Of a stretch of DNA of 64,000 bases, positions 35,579-48,253 are shown piece after piece. A program made the translations under genes and the position numbers. Each line of letters opens with the position of its first letter. Position 1 is the stretch's first letter. The stretch spans positions 1 through 64,000 of the forward strand of contig MU400620.1 of assembly GCA_022578965.1 (NCBI GenBank), read 5' to 3'. Origin of the DNA: Xylaria sp. FL1777. Its lineage: Eukaryota; Ascomycota; Sordariomycetes; Xylariales; Xylariaceae. Under the pieces are notes generated by a model. It worked only from the letters and a program-made list of their open reading frames with translations, ran no database searches and was not told the origin of the DNA.

Positions 35579-35828
35579 ATAGCTTAATTAACTATAGCTT
35601 AATTAGCTATAATAAATAATTATATAAAGTTTTGTATTAGTTTTTAAATAATAGCTTTAATTATTAGTGCTATAAATAATAAAACAGCAAAAAAGTACAA
35701 AACTTTAATGCAGCTTAATTAGCTATAGCTTAATTAGCTATAATAAATAACTATAAAAAGTTTTATATTAGCTTCTAAAAAATAGCTTTAATTATTAAAG
35801 CTATAAATAATAAAACAGCAAAATTTTT
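35579..35828. repeat. 131-bp tandem duplication with nested TAGCTTAATTAGCTA palindromes (R3)
   Basis: AGCTTAATTA starts at 35,581 and 35,712, a period of 131 bp. Each copy opens with two adjacent near-palindromes of TAGCTTAATTAGCTA type and closes with ATAATAAAACAGCAAAA. The same period is found in R4 (48,917 and 49,048). Confidence 0.88.
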
Positions 35829-35929
35829 ATTTAGCGATTTTTTTAAAAAGCAACTTAAATAAAATAAAACATATTTAATAATAAGCTTTATTTGTTTTAA
35901 AATAAGTAATATATTAATTATTAAAGCTT

Positions 35930-36290
35930 TTTATAGTTTTGTTTTTAAAAGCAAAAATTTTTGCATTTTAAGCTACTAAAGAAAAGTTAAAAAAAACTAA
36001 ATAATTTTTTTAATTTATGTTTTAAAGCTAAAATTGTAAGCTGTTGCTAAAAAGTTAAAAAAAACTAAAGTTTTAGTTTTAAAGCTAAAATTTTAAACTA
36101 CTGCTAAAAAGTTAATAAAACTTAAGCAATTTTTTTAGTTTTAATTTTAAAGTTAAAATTTTAAGCTGCTATTAAAAAGTTGCTAAAAACTAAAGTTTTA
36201 ATTAAAAAGCAAAAATTACTATATTTTTAAGTTATATTTTAAAAGCAGATATTTTTGCATTTTAAACTGCTGCTAAAAAGTAAAAAATAC
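35930..36290. repeat. 57-67 bp degenerate minisatellite (R3)
   Basis: Repeats of TTTTAAAGCTAAAATTTTAAGCTGCTGCTAAAAAGTT type occur near 35,945, 36,025, 36,082, 36,149 and 36,235, with variable spacing. R4 carries the same array at 49,262-49,620. The 76-codon plus-strand frame beginning at 36,255 overlaps its end and is not considered a gene. Confidence 0.7.
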
Positions 36291-38399
36291 CTAAGAAATT
36301 TTTTCTGTTTTATTTTTAAAACTAAAGATTTTTGCGTTTTAAACTATAGTAAACTTACTAAATATTTTTTGCTATTTTTATATATATTATATTATAAAAC
36401 ACTAAAACTATACTACATAAAACAAAAACTATTAAAAACAGTTTTGCATATTAAAAAAAAAAGCTATTTTGCTTTTATAAATTAAAAATTTTTCTTAAGC
36501 TGCTATAAAAAATTAAACAAAAACTAAGCAATTTTTCTAGTTTTAGATTTTAAAACAAAAAATGCTTTTACTTTTAAGTTTAGTGCAATAATAGTTTTAT
36601 TTAAAAGCTAGCTTTATAATATAAGCTATAATAGCAAAACTAATATGCTAACTAAAGTAGTTATGTTATATTTAACTTAGTTATTTTATTGCTATTTTAA
36701 AAAGCTAGGTTTAATGTTTAACAAAAAAACATTATAAAATTTTAAAAAACTAATAACTAATATATAAACAAAAGCAATAGTAATAAAACTAATAAGCTAA
36801 CAAAAGCAAAGCAAAGTAATTTTATATGCTTTTTAATGTTTTTATATTGCTTTATGTTAGTATTATACTGTTTTATGCTAGTTTAAAAGCTTTTTTTGTT
36901 TATTTATAAGATTTTTTGTATTTTAAAAGCAATAAAAAATAAAAATTAGCTTTTTTTATAGAAAAGTATATATAAAGTTCTTAAATATAATAATTTGCTT
37001 TATATAGCAACTTTTTGCTTTGCTTTAAAATTTTTCTAATAAGGTTTTTATACTTATAATATATATAATATAAACAAAAATTACGTAATAAAATAAAAGC
37101 TTAATAAGGTTAAAAAAAAGAAACCTTAGTAAAAAAAATTAGTAAATAATATAAAAAATATAAAGCAAAAAATTATATATTTTACTAATTATATATGCTA
37201 AGCATTTTATAAATGCATAAAAAAATAGTATAACTAATATAGCAATAATTATTAATATATTAATAAAAGTAGTTATAACATATAATAAAAGCAATTATAG
37301 CTAAATAGCAATAGTAGCTAATAATTTAACAAAAAAAATTATAGCATTTTTAATATACTAATAAAAATAAGCATAATATATAGCGTGCTAACAAAAGCAA
37401 AATAGCTATATTTTATATAAAGAAGCAAAAACTTTTTATTAAGTATAAATTTATAAAAAAAAGCTTGCTACTTTTAAAAGTTATACTAATTATTGTAGCG
37501 CTTAAAACATTTTTTTTATAAAGCTAAGCTTAATACTTTTATTATAATAAGTAATATATTTTTGCATTTTTTTTAACTGCTAAAAAAAAGTAAAACATTA
37601 TAGCTAGCAATATAAACAATATATAAGCTAACGTTTTTTTTGCTAAAGCTTTGTTTTTTTAAGCTTTTAGGCTTACTTTTTTTGTTTAAAAAAGCAAAAG
37701 TTTAAACATATGTTAAGCAAACGTTAAAAAAAACAACATTATTAACTTTAAGCTTTTTGTTTTTAAGCAAACTTAAAAAACAGCAAAATGTTATATAAAA
37801 ATAAATATTAGCTTAGCAAAACTATATGCTAAATGCGCTTATATAAACTATAATTATTTTTTTAAGTATTTATATCTTTTTTAAAAAGTGCATTAGTAAA
37901 CTTTTATAAAACTAAGCATAACAAAATAATTAAAATAAAAAAGTATTACGTTTAAAGTAAATATAAAAAGCAGTAATATATTTATTATATGCTATAAAAA
38001 TTATAGTAAATAAAAAAGCTATATATATTTTTAGCTATATATATATGCTATATTGCTTTTATAACTAATAGATTTTATTGCTATAGTTTTTAATGCAATA
38101 TAAATAAAATTAAACTTTATGTAAAAAATTTAATATTATATAGGTTATGTTTTATAAACAATAATATAGCGCAAACTTTTTAAATAAAAAATAAATAATA
38201 CTATAAAAAACTTAAAAAAAAAAGCAATGTTATATAAAGAACTAATAGTTAATAATAATGCTATATAAGCTATTTAAAGCAATACTATATAAGTTTTTAA
38301 AAAAACAAATATTACTAAAGTAATAACGATTTAAATTATTTTAGGTTATTTTTTTAGCATGCTAAGTTTTTTTTAAAAACAATATTATTTTATATTAGT

Positions 38400-41300
38400 T
38401 TTTATATACTAAAAAATAAGCTAAAGTATAATTACTATATAATTTTAAATATTTTATTTTTAGTAGCTTTTATTAGTTTTGCTTTAGTTTTAAGTTTTAT
38501 TATAGTTATTTATAATTACTAGAATTATAGCTACTGTTTATTTTTAGCTTTGTATTATTTATAACGTTTATTTTGTTTTTTTTTTTTGCTAGTTTTATTG
38601 TTATTAGTTAGTTTTTTTGCTAGCTTACGCTATATAGCTAGCTTTATATTTAGCTTTTTGCATAATATTATATATTTTATGAAGATTTTTTTTGCTAACG
38701 TGCTTATTTAGTATAGCAACTTAAATATTAGTACTAAGCTATTAGCTTTTAAGTTTTTTAGTTTAAGTTATACTAATAAGTTAACAAGAAAAAATAGCAG
38801 TTTTATAGCATTAAAAAATGTACTAAAGTAAAATGCATGCAGTTAAAAAGATATAGTAAGTTGTTTAATAAGTATATAAAAAAGCTGTTTAAAAAACATA
38901 CGTAAAGAACTTTTGCTATAATAGTTAAATAAATATTAAAATATAGCATTAAAACTAAAGTAAAAAATATTGCGTTTTTATTGCATAAGTATTATAACAT
39001 ATTAATATAGATTATAGCATGCTTATATAATAGCATTATAAACTTAATTAAGTAATAATAGCAAATATATTAATATAATAGCTATTAAAGCTTTTTTAAA
39101 TAAGTAACTTATATTATTATATAATAGCTTTTTTTTTATTATGTTATAGCATAATAGCTTTAAGCAGCTATATTTAAAACTAAAAAAATTTAATTATATA
39201 GTAATATGCTTAAATAATTAAACATAAAAAAACTTGGTTTTTTTAAAGTTTAGCGTAATAAAAATATAAAAACTAGCATATGCTTAACAATAGTTAAACT
39301 AATTGTTAAAAAACAAGCATATAATGTTTTTGCTAATAAATATAGCAAGCTAAGCTTTTTAAACTTTATAATACTAAAAAGTAAAGCTTTTGCTTAATTA
39401 ATTAGTATAATTATTTAAAGCGTTAAATATTAATGCTATATATATAAACTAGCTCTAGCGTTTATTTATATTATAATTGCTAAAGTTATAAGTTTTTATT
39501 TTTAGTTTTTGCTGTTATGCAAAAGCAAAAAATAAAAAGTTAGCATTATTAAATAGCGCTGTTTTTTTTATTTAAAAGCCTTTAACTTTAGTTTTGCTTA
39601 AAGCAGCAAAAACTTAAAAATAAATGCAATAAACGTTAAATAAGCTAAAAAGTTAAAAGAAGCTTTATATATAGTTTAGCTAGTTTTTATATAAAATATT
39701 GTTTTATTTTTAGTAAAAAAGCTTAAGCTTTTTAAAATATAGCTTATAAGCTTTAAAAAACTTTAAGTTATATACGCAAATAATTAACTATAATGCAAGC
39801 TTAAAAGTTTTGCTATATAATAGCTATGCTTTATAATATTTAGTAGAAATAGTAGTATAATTAATAATGTTTTAAAAGTTCTTTAGTAGTGTTATTTTAA
39901 ACTGCTTATTTATGTTAAGTATACTTTGCGTTATATTTTGCTAAATTACTTTTAGTTAATTTTAATGCTTAAAAAAAAATAAAAAAAGCTTTTTTAAAGT
40001 ATAATTTATAAGTTAAAAAATATGCTACTTAAATATATTGTTTAATACTTATAGTATGTTATACTTTTATATTACGTTTTTTAAGCTAAGCTTTTATAAT
40101 AGCTTTTTTAACTTATTAGTTATATAGTAATTTTAAGTAATATATTATAGCTATAATACTTAAAAAAAAATACTACTAATATAAGTTTACTTAAAAAAAG
40201 TAAGCAATACTTAATTAATAAGCATATATTTAGTATATTTAGTAGTAGTAAACTGCTTTAGTAGTATACTGCTATTAAGCAGTGCAAATATTGCTAGTTT
40301 TTTAATAAGCTTAATAAAACAAACAGCATAAGCAAGCAAAAAATTATTTAGCTAATATATTAAAACAAAAAAAAAAAAGTTATAAGTAGTAAAATTAGTT
40401 AGTAAAAATAAGCAAATAATTTGCTAAAAAAGCAGTTTATAAAAGTTTATAGCAGTTATAATATAAAACTAAAGTATATAATATTTATAGCATATATTAT
40501 AGTAAAGCAACGTAAAGTTATTAAACAAAGTAAATAATATATAGTATAGCTAGCTTTTATAAAACTAAAAAGCGTTAAAAAAAAAAAAAAAGATTAAGTA
40601 GTACTGCTTTTTGCGTTAATAAGTAAGCTTTGCTTTAATAGTATTATTTTAGTAAGTTTAAGCTAAAAAACAATAAGTTAAACTATAATAAATTAAAAAA
40701 ATGAAATCTTTTTATAGGTATTTATATATGCTGCTTATAAAAATTATATAATTTAATTTAATATAAGGCTACTTTTTTAATTTAAAAGCTAGCTAGCATA
40801 GTTTTTACTATTTTTAGCTTTTTTATATTCTAGAATAAATATTGCAAATAAAAAATTTAATAATATTTTTAAAATAAGCTATTGCTATTATGCGTTTTTT
40901 TAGCTAAGCATGCTAACTTATAAAGCAAAATATATAAAAGTATTATATTATTAGTTAAATAAAAAAGTTTAATAATATAAAGCATATTTTAAAAAGCAAA
41001 GTTAATTTATATAGCGTTAAAATAAAAGTGCTATTAGTTTGCTATTAAAAAATAGTTCGTATAGAATTTTTGCAGAGCATTTTTTGCTAAGTAGCTTATA
41101 GTTATATTTTTAATATTATATTTTTATAAAAAAAAAATAAAGCTAATAAAATAGCTAAACAAATGCTAATTATATAAAGTTTTAAAGTAGTTTTAAAATA
41201 GTTTTGTATATTTGTATAAAATAGTATATTGCAATTAAATATATTAAAAAAAGCTAAAGCTTTTTGCTAAAGCTTGTTAAATGTTTGTTTTTGCTTTAGT

Positions 41301-42020
41301 TTAAGTAAAACTAATAAAGTGCTAAGCAATAATTATAAATAAACAAAAAGCATATAAAGCAAATAGTATATAGTTTTTTATAAATTATTTTTATATTTTA
41401 AATAGCAAGTAAGTAATTTAATGTTTAAAAATTAAAAGAAAATAAAAGAAAACAAAATAAACAGTGTTATTAAAACTATATTTAAAAAAGCTAAGCTGCA
41501 AATTTTAGGTTTTATAAGGTTTTACTAAGTTAAAAATGCAGTATAAATTTTAAAAAAAAGTAAATTAAAAAAAAAATAAATAATTTAAATTTAATATTGC
41601 TAAAAAAATGCAGCAAAAAAACAAAGCTAAATAATATAGCTATTAATGTTATATTAATAAATAATATATATTTATTAGTAAATATTATAATAAAAGGCTT
41701 TAGTAAACAAAAAAAAAAGCGTAAGCTTATTAGCATTAAAAAAAGTATATTAAAAAAGAATTTATAGCGCTTTTAGCTTAGCATAAAATAAAAAAAGGTT
41801 AGTAAGATTATTTTGTTTTAAAGAATTAATATAAAAAGCTAAAAAGCTTTATATAAAATAATTAATTATATGTTTTAATATATAGCTAGCTATATTTATT
41901 ATTTTATTTATAAAAAGAAATTAGTATTATAAATTTAAAAATAGAAATAAAAACTATAAAAAAAAAAAGGATAGCTTATAAAAAACTAACTACTTTAAGA
42001 CTAAAAAAAACAAAAAAAAA
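38400..42020. other. Central block of the unit upstream of the hairpin; unidentified low-stop frames
   Basis: This part is present in R1, R3 and R4, and in R2 from the equivalent of 39,272. On the minus strand the R1 equivalent (5,700-6,272) reads as a charged segment (KLAKKLTNSNKTSKKKNK) followed upstream by a hydrophobic stretch. Near 6,960-7,310 it gives a frame whose only stops are of the Gln/Trp/Arg-to-stop type. These are hints of one or more decayed proteins encoded on the minus strand. No catalytic motif or family could be recognised. The 103-codon plus-strand frame in R1 (5,837-6,148) is low-complexity and lies opposite this segment. Confidence 0.3.
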
Positions 42021-42023
42021 AAG

Positions 42024-42103
42024 GCTTTTAAAAAACAAAATATTTTAAGACTTAAAGTTTTTTTAAAAACTTTAGGTCTTAAGATATTTCGTTTTTTAAA
42101 AGC
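42024..42103. repeat. Hairpin with 34-bp arms (R3 version)
   Basis: Arms 42,024-42,057 and 42,070-42,103 with a 12-base spacer. The left arm begins GCTTTTAAAAAACAAAATAT. Mismatches are transitions. Confidence 0.85.
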
Positions 42104-42399
42104 TGTTTTAAAAGTATAAATAAGTTAATAATATAAACAAAAATAAAAAAAAACAAAAAAAACAAAAAATAAAGCATACTATAGTTATATTAATAAAAAT
42201 AAAAGTATAAAATTTATTTCTATATGTAATAATACATATTATTAAATAAAAAGGAAAACTATTAGCTAAGCTAATTATAGTAAACTAGTAGTAAAAAAAA
42301 AAAAGCAAAAGCAAAAAAACAATGCTTGCTAAAAATAAAGGTTTTATTAGCAATAAAAACAAAGAAATTTTGCTATAACGAAATAAAAAAAAGGTTAAG

Positions 42400-43576
42400 T
42401 AATAAAGCAATAAGCTTATTTAAAATATAAAGCATAAAAAACAAAAGAAAAATTAAAAAAAAAAAAATAACTAGTTTTAAAGCGTTTGAAATAATACTAT
42501 TACTTTTATTGCTATTAAAAAAGCTTAAGTTACTAGAACTAAAGAAACTTTAAAATAAAAAACAAGCAAAAAAAGCAAAAAAAAGAAAAAGTTCTAGTTT
42601 AAGCAGTTTAAAATTTATAGTATTACTATTGTTTAAATTTAAAAAAGCAAAGCTATTTATATATAGCAGTTTTAAAAATTGCTTAAATAAAAAAGTAAAA
42701 AGTAGCAATAGTACTTAAAAATAAATAAAAAAAAGTTAAGTAATTAAAAATAAAACGTTTATAAAAAAAAAAAGAAAAATAAGCAAAATTAGCTGCAAAT
42801 AAAATAATAGTAGTACAAAAGCAAATTAAAAGTTAAAAGCAATAAAATAAAGGTATAAAAGTATATAAATGCTAAAATGTTTTTATTAAAAAACAAGTTA
42901 AAAAAAAAAATATAAAATTAATTAAAAAGTTAAGTAGCTTTTTGTTTTAGTTTAACAATTTATTATGCTTAAGCTTTTTTGCGTTTTTGCTAATTATGTT
43001 TAGCAGCTAATAAAAGCATAATAATTAAGCTACAAAAAAAACAGTAAAGCAAGCAAAAATAGCAATATAATAAATAAAAGCGCTAAAAAAAAGCAAGCAA
43101 AAATAGCAATATAACAAGTAAAAGCGTTAAAAAGAAGCTAAAAAAGCGTTAAACGAACATTAAACAAGCACTAAAAAATAAGCTTAATAATAGCGTATAA
43201 CTTAAAAAAAAACAAGCTATAATAAAAATACAAATGTAATAAAAACAGAAAAAAAAAAAAAAAAAAAAAAAGCAATAATAATAAGCAATAAAATTTATAA
43301 ACAAATTTTTATAATATATATTAAAAAGGTTGTAGTATTACAAAAAAGTTAATACATAAAAAATTAAATATATTAAGCAGCAAAAAAAAAATGATTAGCT
43401 TTAAATAAAGCAATACAAAAGTATTATTATGTTAAGCTAACAGATTATAAAAATAAAAACACATAAAACTAGCAAATAATTAAGCATAAAAGCTATTAGT
43501 AGAAAAATTAATAAAAATTTTCATTAAGTTAAACATATAAACATACTACTAACTTTAACTTAAAGAACAAAAAAAT
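42400..43576 (+). pseudogene. Lys-rich coding remnant in the array unit (R3 copy)
   Basis: Counterpart of the R1 frame at 9,700-10,037 and its Lys/Gln-rich extension. It carries more in-frame stops than R1, all compatible with C-to-T or G-to-A changes. It follows the 34-bp-arm hairpin by about 300 bases and ends with Lys/Gln repeats near 43,040-43,260, where the motif AAGCAAAAATAGCAATATAA is itself tandemly repeated. The family is unknown. Confidence 0.25.
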
Positions 43577-44731
43577 TACTAAAATTTATAAATAATTTAC
43601 TTTAGCTTACGTTTATTAACTAATATTTTTTTAGTTTAAATAAAAAAGCACAATAAATAAACAATATAAATTTTGCTTATATTTTATTACTAAAGCTTAA
43701 AGCTATAAATAGTACATTAATTTTATAAACAGCTATAATAAAGCTAGCGTTTAAATTTAACATATAAAACATATTTATAGGAATTTTTTTTTAATGCTCT
43801 TAAAAAACCGCTATAAAAACTTTTATGCTATAGCACTATAACAAGTTATTAAAGTATAACAAAAAAAAGCAGTGTTTTTTCATTTTGTAGCACTAAAATA
43901 TTAGCTTAAAATGCTTTTATTATTATTAATATATTAAATTTAATACTTGTAAGATCTTTTGCTTTATTTTTTTTTTTTGCTACAAATTTAAAAGCTAAGC
44001 AACGTACTGCTATAAAAACTTAATAATAGCTAGCATTTTTAGCACTAATACATAAATTAGCAAAAAATAAAAAACAAAAAAAAAAAGCAAATATAAGCAA
44101 TATTATAGCTAATTTTTTTAAGCTACTAAAAGCTTTTATTAGCATACGTATATAAAACATTGCGAATTATAATTTTTATTGTTTTTTATTTAACATTTTT
44201 TTTTTATAGTATGCTATTTATAATATAGTTTCTATGGTTTTATATTTAATATTTTATTTTTTATAATGTTATATTTAAAATGTAGTTTTTGCAGTTTTTT
44301 ATTTAACTTTTTCTTTTTAATTATGTAATATTTATAATATGAACTTTTTACGTATGTAGACCTATTTAATAACTGTAGATTTATTTTTTTAAAAAACAAA
44401 GTATTAATTATGTTTAGTTTTTTTTACGAATATATAAGTATAGTTTATAGCATAGCAAACTATGTTAGCTTATATTTTTGCTTTTTTTAAACTAGCAAGT
44501 TTAGTTTTTTTTATATATAGTAATATTAATTTATTTAGTAGCTAGTATAATTAGGCATTTTTTATACGTTCGGAGTAATTTTTGTAAAAGAGTTATCTTT
44601 AAAATAATAACTATAATAAAAAAGCTTTGCTTTAGTTTTACTTTTATTATTTTTAGTAGTAAATAAATATATATTTTGCTATATACTTTAAGAACATATT
44701 AATATATTATTTATAAATTTATATAAAGTAA

Positions 44732-44931
44732 GTATTTTAGCATATTAAAGCATTATTGCTATTTGTTTTATTTATTTTATAGCACTTTAGCTTAGTAAAG
44801 TATTATAAGTGTTCGTTTTATTTATTTTATAATACTTTAGCTTAATAAAGCATTATAGTTGTTTGTTTTATTTGTTTTATAGCACTTTAGCTTAGCAAAA
44901 AATTAGTAAAAATTATTTTATTTGTTTTATA
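44732..44931. repeat. 50-bp minisatellite, four copies (R3)
   Basis: Same array as at 16,405-16,604, with additional transitions. Confidence 0.88.
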
Positions 44932-45470
44932 AAAACGCTATTACTTTTTATACTGTTTTTACGTTTTTTTTTAAGCTAAATTATTATATTAAAGATTATG
45001 TTAGTTATGCTATATATATTAAAGTAAAAATTAAGCATAAAAAAACATTAATTTAAAACAAAAAAAAAAACAATTAAAACAGCTGTTTATACTAATATAA
45101 CAAACAAAAAAATTATAAATAATTAACAAATATTTTAAGTTTTTTAGCAATATAAAAGCGCTATGTTTGCTGCTTTGTTTTTTAAGCTTTTATTTAGTAC
45201 TTTTAATTTATTAAGTATTAGCGCTTTTAGGTTTTTATTTAGTGCTTTTTATTAGCTAAATATTAGCGCTTTTAGGATTTTTTTTGTTTGTTTTTATATA
45301 TTTTTAAATGTTGTTTTTTTATAGCAATTTAAATAATGCTTTTATTTAGAGAAAAATAGCTAAAAACAAGTTATTTTTATATTAAGTTTACTATAATGCT
45401 TTAATAAGTATTTGCAGCATTTTTTTTAAGCATAAAAATATGTTTAGTATTTATAAAGCAAAGCTATTTA

Positions 45471-46075
45471 GTTTACGTTATTATTTAAAAACGCTATAGT
45501 AATTACAGCTTTTAAAAATATTTTGTTTTTATATTAGTAACGTTTAAAAGTAATAAATATTAAAAATAATTATAATAATACAAAAGAATAAAACGTTACT
45601 AGTAATAAGCTTGCAAAGCAAAGTATTTTAGCTTAATTTATATTATTATTTAAGAAATCTATTATAATTGTAGTTTTTAAAGATATTATGTTTGTATATT
45701 AGTAATGTTTAAAAGCAATAAATAGTAAAAATAATTATAATAATACAAAAAAACAAAATATTGCTAGTAATAAGCTTGCAAAATAAAGTACTTTAGTTTA
45801 ATTTATGTTATTATTTAAAAAGTTTATAGTAATTGCAGTTTTTAAAAATATTTTGTTTATATATTAGTAATGTTTTAAAGCAATAAATAGTAAAAAAAAA
45901 GAAAAACAATAATACAGAAAAACAAAACTAGTTTATATTATTATTTGAGGAATTTATTATAATTGCAGTTTTTAATAATGTTTTGTTTGTATATTAGTAA
46001 TGTTTAAAAGCAATAAACAAAAGGAAAAAAAAAAAACAATAATATAAAAAAACAAAACATTACTAGTAAAAAGCT
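45471..46075. repeat. About 155-bp tandem repeat, four degenerate copies (R3)
   Basis: Collinear with 17,155-17,755, including the missing tail in the last two copies. Confidence 0.82.
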
Positions 46076-46154
46076 GCGCTACAGTAGTATAAATTCTTTT
46101 TTTTTTTTTGTAGTTTATATAAAAAAAAAATGAATTACTGTTATTAAGTTTATT

Positions 46155-46266
46155 ATAAGCTAGCTTTAACTAATTTATTTTTATGTTAATTATTAACTAA
46201 GTTTTTTAAGCAAAAAATGCTTAATTAATAATTAATAAAAAAGCAAATTAAGTAAAACTAGCTTAT
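46155..46266. repeat. Large imperfect hairpin A (R3)
   Basis: Same 112-base palindrome as 17,829-17,940, with outer arms ATAAGCTAGCTT and ACTAGCTTAT. It has the same length as in R2 and R4. Confidence 0.8.
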
Positions 46267-46287
46267 AATAATTTTATTAAAAGCTAT

Positions 46288-46363
46288 AGATTTGCTTTTT
46301 TATAAATAATAGAGTTTTTTAAGCAAAAAATGCTTAGTTAACAGTTTATAAAAAAGTAGATCT
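46288..46363. repeat. Large imperfect hairpin B (R3)
   Basis: Same as 17,962-18,037; the tip TTTTTTAAGCAAAAAATGCTTA is retained. Confidence 0.8.
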
Positions 46364-46410
46364 GCAGCAAAGCAAAATAAGCTGTAGTAAAAAAAAAAAC
46401 AAAAGAAACA

Positions 46411-46893
46411 GTTAATATACTTTGTATAAAGTGCGCAAAAAAAATGCTTATGCTTTTTGCAGCAATACGTTTATAAATTATATGCATAAAAACAAAAAAA
46501 AAAATATATGTATTTTATATTAAGTATTTATATAAGCTACTTATGCTTACTGCTATATTATATTTTTGTAGTATTTACTTAAGTACTTAAGTATTTACAA
46601 AAAAAAAAAAAAAACAATAGATATGCTTTTATTTGCGTTTAAAATAAAGCTGCTTTTTAGGTTGCTATAGTAATACGTTTGTATATTTTATATGTTTAAA
46701 AAAAAAAAAATAGCTAATATACTTTTAATAGCGTATGTAGCAAAGTAACTTTTGCTTTTTATAGTAATATGTTTTTTTATATATTATATATATAAAAAAA
46801 AAAATAGCTAATGTACTTTTTTAATAGTATGCTTAATAAAGTTATTTAGGCTTGCTACTGCTATGCGTTTTTATATTATAAACTTATTGCTGC
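46411..46893. repeat. About 95-bp tandem repeat (R3)
   Basis: Collinear with 18,081-18,575. Confidence 0.75.
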
Positions 46894-46980
46894 TTAAAAC
46901 AAATAAAAAAGCTTTTTATATATAAGCTTTGCTTTAAAATCTTGCAAAATATACTTTTTTTGTTTTTTTATATAATAAAT

Positions 46981-47112
46981 AGCTTAAATAATATATGTTG
47001 CTTTTTAACTTTTTAAAACTTATTTTTTGTTTTTTTATATGCAAATAGCTTAAATAATATGTGTTACTTTTTAACTTTTTTTAACTTATTTTTTATTGCA
47101 GCTAAAAGTTTT
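46981..47112. repeat. 66-bp tandem repeat, two copies (R3)
   Basis: AGCTTAAATAATAT at 46,981 and 47,047. Confidence 0.85.
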
Positions 47113-48253
47113 TTTTTATTATGAATATAAAGCGTGTTCTTTTTTTTTTAGTTAAATTTAATACATAAAATAAAAAAAAAACCTTAAAAAAGCAATAAAA
47201 AACGATTAAATATAAAATATATTATAGCTTAAAAGCTTTTAAGTAAAAAAAAGGTAAAAGAAAGTTTAGTTTATTATTATAGCTAAAAAAAAGTTAATTT
47301 TGCTTTATTATTTAAACATGTAGTTAAAAAAAAAAAAAAAAATAATTAAGCTTATAAAACGGCTTATAGCATATAGTTTTTTTAAAAAAAAAAGCTTTTA
47401 AATAAAAATAGCGTATATATATAAAAATGCGTTAAAAAACAAGTGCATATATATAATTACAGTTTATAACTGTATTTTTTGCTAGCATTAATAAAAAAAT
47501 GTAGCACAAATAAAAAGCAAAACGTACGTTTGCTATAAGCATTGCTAATTGTATATAAATTAAAAAAAAAGCTAGATTTTCTTATTGTAATTTTTAATTA
47601 GTTAAATAATAAAACAATTTAAAGTTAGCGCTACAGTGCAATATTAAGATTTTTTTTATGCAAAAAAAAAGCAAAAGTATAAAAGTAGTAGTTATTTTGC
47701 AAACTTTCTTGCTTTAAAATCTATTATTAAAGCATACGTACTTTGTAGTTTTAGTGCATTAAAGAAACATAAAAAACAAAATAGTAAAAAAAAAATAGCA
47801 AAAAAATATATACTAAAAAAAAAAAAGAAAAAAATAAACGAAAATAAAATAAAATAAAAAAACGAAGCATAACTATGCTATAATTACAACAAGTTTAAAA
47901 ACAAAAAGAAAAAAAAAGCTAGAAATGTTTTATTACTTATGTATATAAGTTACTAAAAGTGCTATATGCACTAAAAATTATATGCTTACTTAAATATGCT
48001 AATAAATTTATTATTATAAGTAGTACAAAAAAGCAATTGCTTTTTTTTTTAGAAATAAATATAAATTAACTTTTTGTGCTTATGCTTGCTTTTATAAAAA
48101 ATTTTGCAAGCGCAAAAAAACTACAAAAAAAGTTTTTATTATTACGTTTTATATGTTATAGTTTCGTTTAAAAGCTTTTTTTATACTTTAGTTACATTTA
48201 GAAAAACATTTTATAGCAGTATTTTATGCAAAAAGTTTTTTTAACATAGTTAA

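Larger units (their letters stand above)
33790..47128 (+). repeat. R3: complete copy of the 13.34-kb array unit
   Basis: The unit runs from AAAGCGTATT at 33,790 to the next AAAGCGTGTT at 47,129, a period of 13,339 bp. R4 has 13,337 bp after its insertion is removed. In a 60-base sample (38,581 against 51,921) the two differ at five positions, all transitions. The unit has a central block with low-stop frames on both strands (about 38,400-43,576), flanked by long minisatellite- and hairpin-rich stretches (33,790-38,400 and 43,577-47,128). The block 33,790-38,400 occurs only in R3, R4 and (start) R5 in this window. I do not recognise the unit as a known transposon, and I saw no rRNA gene signature. 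Confidence 0.92.

Noticed and set aside
35579..35828. CRISPR-like array
   Set aside because: Direct repeats here and in the other minisatellites are contiguous or degenerate, without regular unique spacers or cas genes.
36255..36485. 76-codon plus-strand frame at the end of a minisatellite
   Set aside because: Overlaps the 57-67 bp repeat, and the R4 counterpart is not maintained as a gene.
41530..41736. 68-codon minus-strand frame in R3
   Set aside because: Aligned R1, R2 and R4 sequence shows no conserved protein; composition explains the open frame.
38400..43576. The unit as a mutated rRNA gene repeat
   Set aside because: Unit size and a spacer rich in subrepeats suggested rDNA, but by eye I could not find even eroded versions of conserved 18S, 5.8S or 28S blocks, and the block has protein-like frames.
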